Shown one piece after another: positions 14,265 through 17,698 of a stretch of 17,698 nucleotides of DNA (positions are counted from its first letter, which is position 1; each line of letters opens with the position of its first letter). The position numbers and the translations under genes were made by a program. Under the pieces are notes generated by a model. It was not told the origin of the DNA, searched no databases, and was given only the letters and a program-made list of their open reading frames with translations. This stretch comes from Thermoplasmata archaeon (GTDB taxonomy: Archaea > Thermoplasmatota > Thermoplasmata > UBA184), in the NCBI GenBank assembly GCA_027314845.1, contig DAHVAA010000010.1, positions 1-17,698 on the forward strand. Reading direction: 5' to 3'.

Positions 14265-14681
14265 ATGCGGGGAGCGGGGATCGTTCCCTTGCTGCTGGTC
14301 CTGGTGGGGGCCGGTGCGGTCGCGGACAGCGTGGTTCGAGGCGGAGCGCGCGTCGACCTCGTCCTCGTGGTGCCGGTAGTTTCGGGTAGCTCCGCGGAGT
14401 TCCTGCTGGGCGTCGGCTTGATCTTCGCGGGGGTGTTCACGCTCCCGCTGTTGTGGCCGGTGGTCGAGGAGGACCGGCGGGAGGGGGCCGGAGACGCTAC
14501 CCTCGACGGTTCCCCCGCCCGATCGTCGGGGGGCGGCGGAGGGCTCGTCCTCATCGGGCCGGTGCCGATCTTCTTTGGGAGCTGGCGGTCGGTCTCCCGC
14601 CGGACGCGATGGGTCGTCGCGGCCGTGGGAGGGGCGTTGTTGCTCCTCCTCATCGTCGTCGCGCTGCTCGCTGCGCGCTAG
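14265..14681 (+). CDS. DUF131 (TIGR00304-type) small archaeal membrane protein
   Basis: 138 residues of unknown function. Hydrophobic segments lie at about 5-22 and 44-66 and at the C-terminus, about 115-137. Between the second and third is a glycine-rich loop ending in GGGLVLIGPVPIFFGS (about 91-106), the signature I associate with DUF131 proteins of archaea. The region before it (about 68-88) is acidic and polar. It follows dph2 by 48 bases on the same strand. Its stop TAG shares a four-base CTAG with the stop of the convergent pdxT gene, so the two open frames overlap by 4 bases. No catalytic residues are evident. The family assignment is from motif memory and would need a profile search. 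Confidence 0.75.
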   Translation: MRGAGIVPLLLVLVGAGAVADSVVRGGARVDLVLVVPVVSGSSAEFLLGVGLIFAGVFTLPLLWPVVEEDRREGAGDATLDGSPARSSGGGGGLVLIGPVPIFFGSWRSVSRRTRWVVAAVGGALLLLLIVVALLAAR

Positions 14682-15271
14682 CCGGTCCGACTTGCCTGCT
14701 CGAGGAAGAGCCGGTGGAGCCGAAGGTCCCCCGACAGCTCCGGATGGAAGGTCGTTCCCCAGACCCCACCCGCACGGGCCCCGACCACCTCGTCACCCTT
14801 CCAGGCGAACGCTTCGGCGTCGGGACCTACTTTTAGGATTCGCGGGGCCCGGATGAACACCCCCGGAAAGGCGCGACCCCGGAGTCCCTCGACCCGGACC
14901 GGCCCTTCGAACGATTCGCGCTGCGCGCCGTAGTCGTTCCTCCGCACCGTAACGTCGAGCGTTCCGAAGGTCGGAGGGTCCCGGCCGGAAGGGCTCGGTT
15001 CGACCGTCCGGGACAGCAGGATGAGCCCCGCGCATGTCGCGAGGACCGGGAGGCCCTCGTGCAACCGGTGGGCAAGCGGCTCCCAGAGCCCGGTCTGACG
15101 GAGCAGGCGCGCGATGGTCGTGGACTCACCCCCCGGCAGGAACAGCGCACCCACCCGGGCGAGCTCCACCGGATACCGGACCGGCACGAGGTCCCCGGAC
15201 GGAAGGAGCGAGGAGAGCGCGCGCAGGTGCTCGGGAATATTACCTTGGAGCGCGAGTACTCCGACCTTCAT
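14678..15271 (-). CDS. pdxT: Pyridoxal 5'-phosphate synthase glutaminase subunit PdxT
   Basis: 197 residues, the usual length. It hydrolyses glutamine and channels ammonia to PdxS, which builds pyridoxal 5'-phosphate from pentose and triose phosphates. It is a class I amidotransferase with MKVGVLALQGNIPEH, the oxyanion-side GGES (47-50), nucleophile Cys80 in ATCAGLILL, the family motif RRNDYGAQRESFE (110-122), and the His176/Glu178 pair in FHPELSGD. The ATG at 15271 overlaps the HMG-CoA reductase stop as ATGA; the open frame upstream is a shadow of that gene. The obligate partner pdxS is not in this window and must lie elsewhere. The aminotransferase at 2588 is one local user of the cofactor. 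Confidence 0.96.
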   Translation of the reverse strand: MKVGVLALQGNIPEHLRALSSLLPSGDLVPVRYPVELARVGALFLPGGESTTIARLLRQTGLWEPLAHRLHEGLPVLATCAGLILLSRTVEPSPSGRDPPTFGTLDVTVRRNDYGAQRESFEGPVRVEGLRGRAFPGVFIRAPRILKVGPDAEAFAWKGDEVVGARAGGVWGTTFHPELSGDLRLHRLFLEQASRTG

Positions 15272-16572
15272 CCGTTGCCGCGTCGCAGTTCCTCGAGGAC
15301 CTCTTTCGCCCGGTCGAAGCGGATCTGGTGGTCCTTGAGGAGGCGCGCCACCACCCGGTCGACCTCGTCCGGGCGCGCACCCGCGCTCGCGGCCAGGTTC
15401 CGCGCGTGGAGCTCCATATGGCCGCGCTGGATCCCTTCCGTCGCGAGGGCTCGGAGGGCCGCGAAGTTCTGGGCAAGACCCACCGCGGCGAGGACCTCCC
15501 CCAACTCTCGCGCGCTCTTGACGCCCAGGACCTTCACGTTCGCCTTCGCGGTCGGATGGACCGCCGTCGCCCCACCGATAAGCCCCACCGGTGCCGGGAA
15601 CTCGATCGTTCCGACGAGGTTGCCGTCCTTGTCCTTCTCGTAAGTCGTCAGCGGCCGGACGACCGCCCCCTCTTCGCGCGCCGTCCACGCCGCGTAGGTG
15701 TGCGCCCCGCTCTCGATCGCTCGGAAATCGTTGCCGGTCGCGATCACCACGCTCGAGATCCCGTTCATGATCCCTTTGTTGTGGGTCGCACAGCGGAACG
15801 GGTCGGCCACCGCGAAGGCGTACGCGTCAAGGATCGCTTCCACGACCTCTGGGCCGGTGGCGGACTCGGTCTTGAGGAGCTTCGCCGGGAAGGTCGCTCG
15901 CGCCCGGGCGAGGCGATGTACCGCAAGGTTCGAGATGATCCGAAGCACGACCTTGCCCCCGCTCAGCTGGGCGAACTCGGGGGCGAGCGCCTCGCACATC
16001 GTATTGACGGCGTTCATCCCTCCCGCATCGCGCGCGTCGACCAGAAGGTGCACGACGAGCATCACGCCCCGGGGGGAGGGAAGGATCCTCACCTCGAGGT
16101 CCTTCGCGCCGCCACCGAACTTCACGAGGACAGGGTCCTTCGCGTTCGCCGACGCGAGGAGGTCCTCTTTCCGGTCCAGGATGCGGAGTCGGGCTGCCGA
16201 CGGGTCGGGCACATTCAGGATCTGGACCTGGCCGATCATCACCGGCGCCGTCGTCTGGGCGGTGAAGCCCCCCGCGGCGCGGGCGACCTTTGCGGCGTTC
16301 GAAGCCGCGGCGACGACGCTCGGCTCCTCGATCGCCATCGGGATGAGGTAGTCGCGGCCGTTGATCGCGAAGTTCGTCGCGATCCCGAGCGGGAGCGGCA
16401 TCACGCCGATCACGTTCTCGATCATCCGGTCGAAGACCCCGGGGTCCACCCCGGGAGGGAACTCGTAGACCCGCGCCTCCTCCTCCGTGAGTCCGGCCCA
16501 ATCCCGGACGAACGCTCGGCGCTCGGCGAGGGTCTTTCGGTAGAATCCCGGCACCTCTGAGGACTTCGTCAT
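15268..16572 (-). CDS. hmgA: Class II 3-hydroxy-3-methylglutaryl-CoA reductase
   Basis: 434 residues. It reduces HMG-CoA to mevalonate, the precursor of archaeal isoprenoid lipids. The sequence is of the class II (Pseudomonas mevalonii-type) form. IENVIGVMPLPLGIATNFAI is followed by EEPSV, with catalytic Glu83 or its neighbour Glu82. DARDAGGMNAVNTMCE (180-194) holds the nucleotide-binding loop. HNKGIMNGI carries Lys266, ATGND carries Asp282 and QRGHMELHARNLA carries catalytic His385. These lie within a few residues of the numbering in the Pseudomonas enzyme. Most archaea have class I enzymes; class II forms occur in Thermoplasmatales and Archaeoglobales and are attributed to transfer from bacteria. 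The ATG is 12 bases after grpE, with GGAG inside its stop context (TAGGAG). Confidence 0.96.
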   Translation of the reverse strand: MTKSSEVPGFYRKTLAERRAFVRDWAGLTEEEARVYEFPPGVDPGVFDRMIENVIGVMPLPLGIATNFAINGRDYLIPMAIEEPSVVAAASNAAKVARAAGGFTAQTTAPVMIGQVQILNVPDPSAARLRILDRKEDLLASANAKDPVLVKFGGGAKDLEVRILPSPRGVMLVVHLLVDARDAGGMNAVNTMCEALAPEFAQLSGGKVVLRIISNLAVHRLARARATFPAKLLKTESATGPEVVEAILDAYAFAVADPFRCATHNKGIMNGISSVVIATGNDFRAIESGAHTYAAWTAREEGAVVRPLTTYEKDKDGNLVGTIEFPAPVGLIGGATAVHPTAKANVKVLGVKSARELGEVLAAVGLAQNFAALRALATEGIQRGHMELHARNLAASAGARPDEVDRVVARLLKDHQIRFDRAKEVLEELRRGNG

Positions 16573-16584
16573 GCGTTTCGTCTC

Positions 16585-17175
16585 CTAGGTTTCGCTCTTC
16601 TCGGTAGGCGCGGGCTCGGTCGAGCTGGGCGGGGAGGGTGCGCGCCCGACGATCACCTTCGCAGGGCGAAGGAGCCCTCCGTAGAAGCGGTACCCTTGCT
16701 GGACCACCTCGGCGACGGTGCCGTCCGGGTGTCGCGCGTCAGAAGGGGCCTCGCCAACCGCTTCGGCCTCGTCGGCGCGGAACGGCCGCCCGACCTCGGC
16801 CACGGGGACGACGCCTTCTCGCTTGAAGAACGTCGTCCACTCCCGGTCCAGGAGCTCGAGCCCTCGGCGCACGGGGTTCCCGTTCGGGAGGTGACCCAAG
16901 GCCTCCTGCGCCGAACGGAACGCCTCGAAGAGGGGGAGCAGTTCGCGGAGCATTGCGGCCCGGGCCTGCCGACTGATCCCCTCGCGCTCGCGCTCCACCC
17001 GGCGTCGGAAATTCTCGAAGTCGGCCAGGAGGTACTTGTACCGTACCGACCAGTCCTCGGGCGGGGACGACTCCGAGGGCGGCGACGGAACCGGGCCGGT
17101 CGTGGGAGGGCGGGTCGGCGGGGCCGCCTCCGGTTCGTTCTCCTCTTCCGGGCGCGTTGGGGGATTCTCCGCCAT
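16585..17175 (-). CDS. grpE: GrpE, nucleotide exchange factor for DnaK (Hsp70)
   Basis: 196 residues. GrpE speeds ADP release from DnaK during protein folding. Residues 1-42 are a Pro/Glu-rich, presumably disordered leader. About 43-120 form the long dimerisation helix (YKYLLADFENFRRRVEREREG). The C-terminal beta domain has the family signature FRADEAEAV...DGTVAEVVQQGYRFYGGLLRPAKVIV (132-176), with Glu where the usual motif has His. The tail (180-196) is again Pro/Ser-rich. The ATG at 17175 is taken because the conserved protein needs no more sequence and a box A lies about 32 bases upstream. dnaK and dnaJ are not adjacent on the downstream side. It leads the grpE-hmgA-pdxT operon and diverges from gyrB. 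Confidence 0.94.
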   Translation of the reverse strand: MAENPPTRPEEENEPEAAPPTRPPTTGPVPSPPSESSPPEDWSVRYKYLLADFENFRRRVEREREGISRQARAAMLRELLPLFEAFRSAQEALGHLPNGNPVRRGLELLDREWTTFFKREGVVPVAEVGRPFRADEAEAVGEAPSDARHPDGTVAEVVQQGYRFYGGLLRPAKVIVGRAPSPPSSTEPAPTEKSET

Positions 17176-17204
17176 GCGCTCGCGCGTGCTGAGGTGACCC
17201 CCGC

Positions 17205-17210
17205 CTAATA
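17205..17210 (-). promoter_or_regulatory. Box A of the grpE-hmgA-pdxT operon
   Basis: The minus strand reads TATTAG, about 32 bases upstream of the grpE ATG, in otherwise very GC-rich sequence. Spacing gives a short leader of a few bases. No heat-shock operator was recognised beside it. Confidence 0.5.
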
Positions 17211-17352
17211 GGGCTTGCTCGCCGCGGTTTCGGCGGCGCGGGAAGGCGGCGGTCAGCGATCCACCCTCGGAGTTTCGGGTCCCGGCCCCAGTGCGTTCTC
17301 GTGTCGAAAAGAAGGGTCCGGCAACAGTCGATTTTCCTGCCCAAGCCAAGCG

Positions 17353-17358
17353 TTATAA
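17353..17358 (+). promoter_or_regulatory. Box A of gyrB
   Basis: TTATAA lies about 50 bases upstream of the gyrB ATG and is the strongest TATA-like element in the window, predicting a leader of about 25 bases. It stands in the 231-base divergent region between grpE and gyrB; the rest of that region shows no gene. Confidence 0.6.
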
Positions 17359-17406
17359 TGCGTGCCCGGCTCGGTAAGAAGCGTCGGTTCCGGCCGGCGA
17401 TTTCCG

Positions 17407-17698
17407 ATGGCTCAGCAGGCGGTCGATACCCCCGCATACGACGCGAGTTCCATCCAGGTGCTCGAGGGGCTTTCGGCGGTCCGGAAGCGGCCGGGAATGT
17501 ACATCGGCTCGACCGACGCGCGCGGGCTCCATCACCTCGTGACGGAGGTCGTCGACAACTCGATCGACGAGGCCTTGGCCGGGTTCTGCGACCGCATCGT
17601 GGTCACGGTGCACGCCGATGAATCCGTGACCGTGGTCGACAACGGGCGCGGCATCCCAGTCGACATGCACCCCGAAGAGGGCCGGTCCGCCGCCGAGG
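17407..17698 (+). CDS. gyrB: DNA gyrase subunit B, N-terminal part (cut by window end)
   Basis: The first 97 codons of a GHKL-ATPase type II topoisomerase subunit; the gene continues beyond the window. [20 protein letters not shown] (residues 11-30) and [14 protein letters not shown] are the classic GyrB opening. [13 protein letters not shown] holds the ATP-binding Glu47 and Mg-binding Asn51, and [11 protein letters not shown] holds Asp78, which contacts the adenine. Gyrase introduces negative supercoils using ATP together with GyrA. This bacterial-type gyrase is known in Thermoplasmata and other euryarchaea, where it is regarded as acquired from bacteria. The ATG at 17407 gives a short leader before the conserved domain. 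gyrA may follow outside the window. ParE cannot be fully excluded from the N-terminus alone. Confidence 0.93.
   Translation, partial: MAQQAVDTPAYDASSIQVLEGLSAVRKRPGMYIGSTDARGLHHLVTEVVDNSIDEALAGFCDRIVVTVHADESVTVVDNGRGIPVDMHPEEGRSAAE

Noticed and set aside
15272..15688. N-terminal extension of pdxT by 139 codons
   Set aside because: The extension overlaps the C-terminal half of HMG-CoA reductase in another frame. PdxT always begins near MKVGVLALQG.
15034..16560. 508-codon open frame on the plus strand
   Set aside because: It is antisense to HMG-CoA reductase and pdxT. Composition is dominated by Arg, Asp, Glu and Val with no recognisable motif.
17301..17621. Small basic plus-strand frame upstream of and overlapping gyrB
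   Set aside because: It is out of frame with gyrB and its second half lies over gyrB codons. No family is recognised and there is no promoter evidence separate from that of gyrB.
1..17698. CRISPR arrays, insertion sequences, integrases, toxin-antitoxin or phage defence genes
   Set aside because: None seen: no regularly spaced repeats, no transposase motifs, and all sizeable coding regions are assigned to cellular families.

Overview
This GC-rich window looks like chromosomal DNA of an archaeon, most likely a high-GC member of the Thermoplasmata (Candidatus Thermoplasmatota). It encodes archaeal-type NAC, diphthamide enzyme Dph2, a PAC2/proteasome-assembly protein and a DUF131 membrane protein. 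Its tRNA gene has no encoded CCA, and several genes have box A-like promoter elements about 25-35 bases upstream. A class II (bacterial-type) HMG-CoA reductase, a bacterial-type gyrB and grpE in the same stretch fit Thermoplasmata well. No rRNA, CRISPR array, transposase or phage gene was seen. The species is inferred, not proven.

Layout. (1) 125-2450, minus strand: purA (adenylosuccinate synthetase), a LysO/DUF340 amino-acid exporter, then tRNA-Val(CAC) with its own box A. (2) 2588-3870, plus strand: a class I aspartate-type aminotransferase and a possible 47-residue ORF joined to it by an ATGA overlap. (3) 3846-9551, minus strand: a sugar-nucleotide and glycosyltransferase block. In transcription order it holds UDP-sulfoquinovose synthase (SQD1/Agl3 type), a GalU-like uridylyltransferase, an M20 metallopeptidase, and two GT4 glycosyltransferases overlapping by 4 bases. 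(4) 9621-14681, plus strand: a PAC2 proteasome chaperone ending in an HbYX motif, a GNAT acetyltransferase, a four-CBS plus HPF-like fusion, NAC, a Nudix hydrolase, Dph2 and DUF131. (5) 14678-17175, minus strand: grpE, class II HMG-CoA reductase and pdxT, packed as one operon. (6) 17407 to the end, plus strand: the start of gyrB.

The block of most biological interest is region 3. A UDP-glucose-forming type of enzyme sits 6 bases downstream of the enzyme that turns UDP-glucose plus sulfite into UDP-sulfoquinovose, followed by two retaining glycosyltransferases. This suggests local production and transfer of a sulfonated sugar to a surface glycan or lipid. Region 4 reads as a translation and protein-quality neighbourhood: proteasome assembly, nascent-chain binding, EF-2 modification and a probable nucleotide-sensing ribosome-binding protein. 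Region 5 couples lipid-precursor synthesis, pyridoxal phosphate synthesis and a chaperone cofactor in one transcript.

Most genes abut or overlap, with ATGA, TAGTG or CTAG junctions. Intergenic space is confined mainly to the divergent promoters at about 2451-2587, 9552-9683 and 17176-17406, plus the first 124 bases, where I see no gene. Long ORFs antisense to these genes are by-products of the high GC content.
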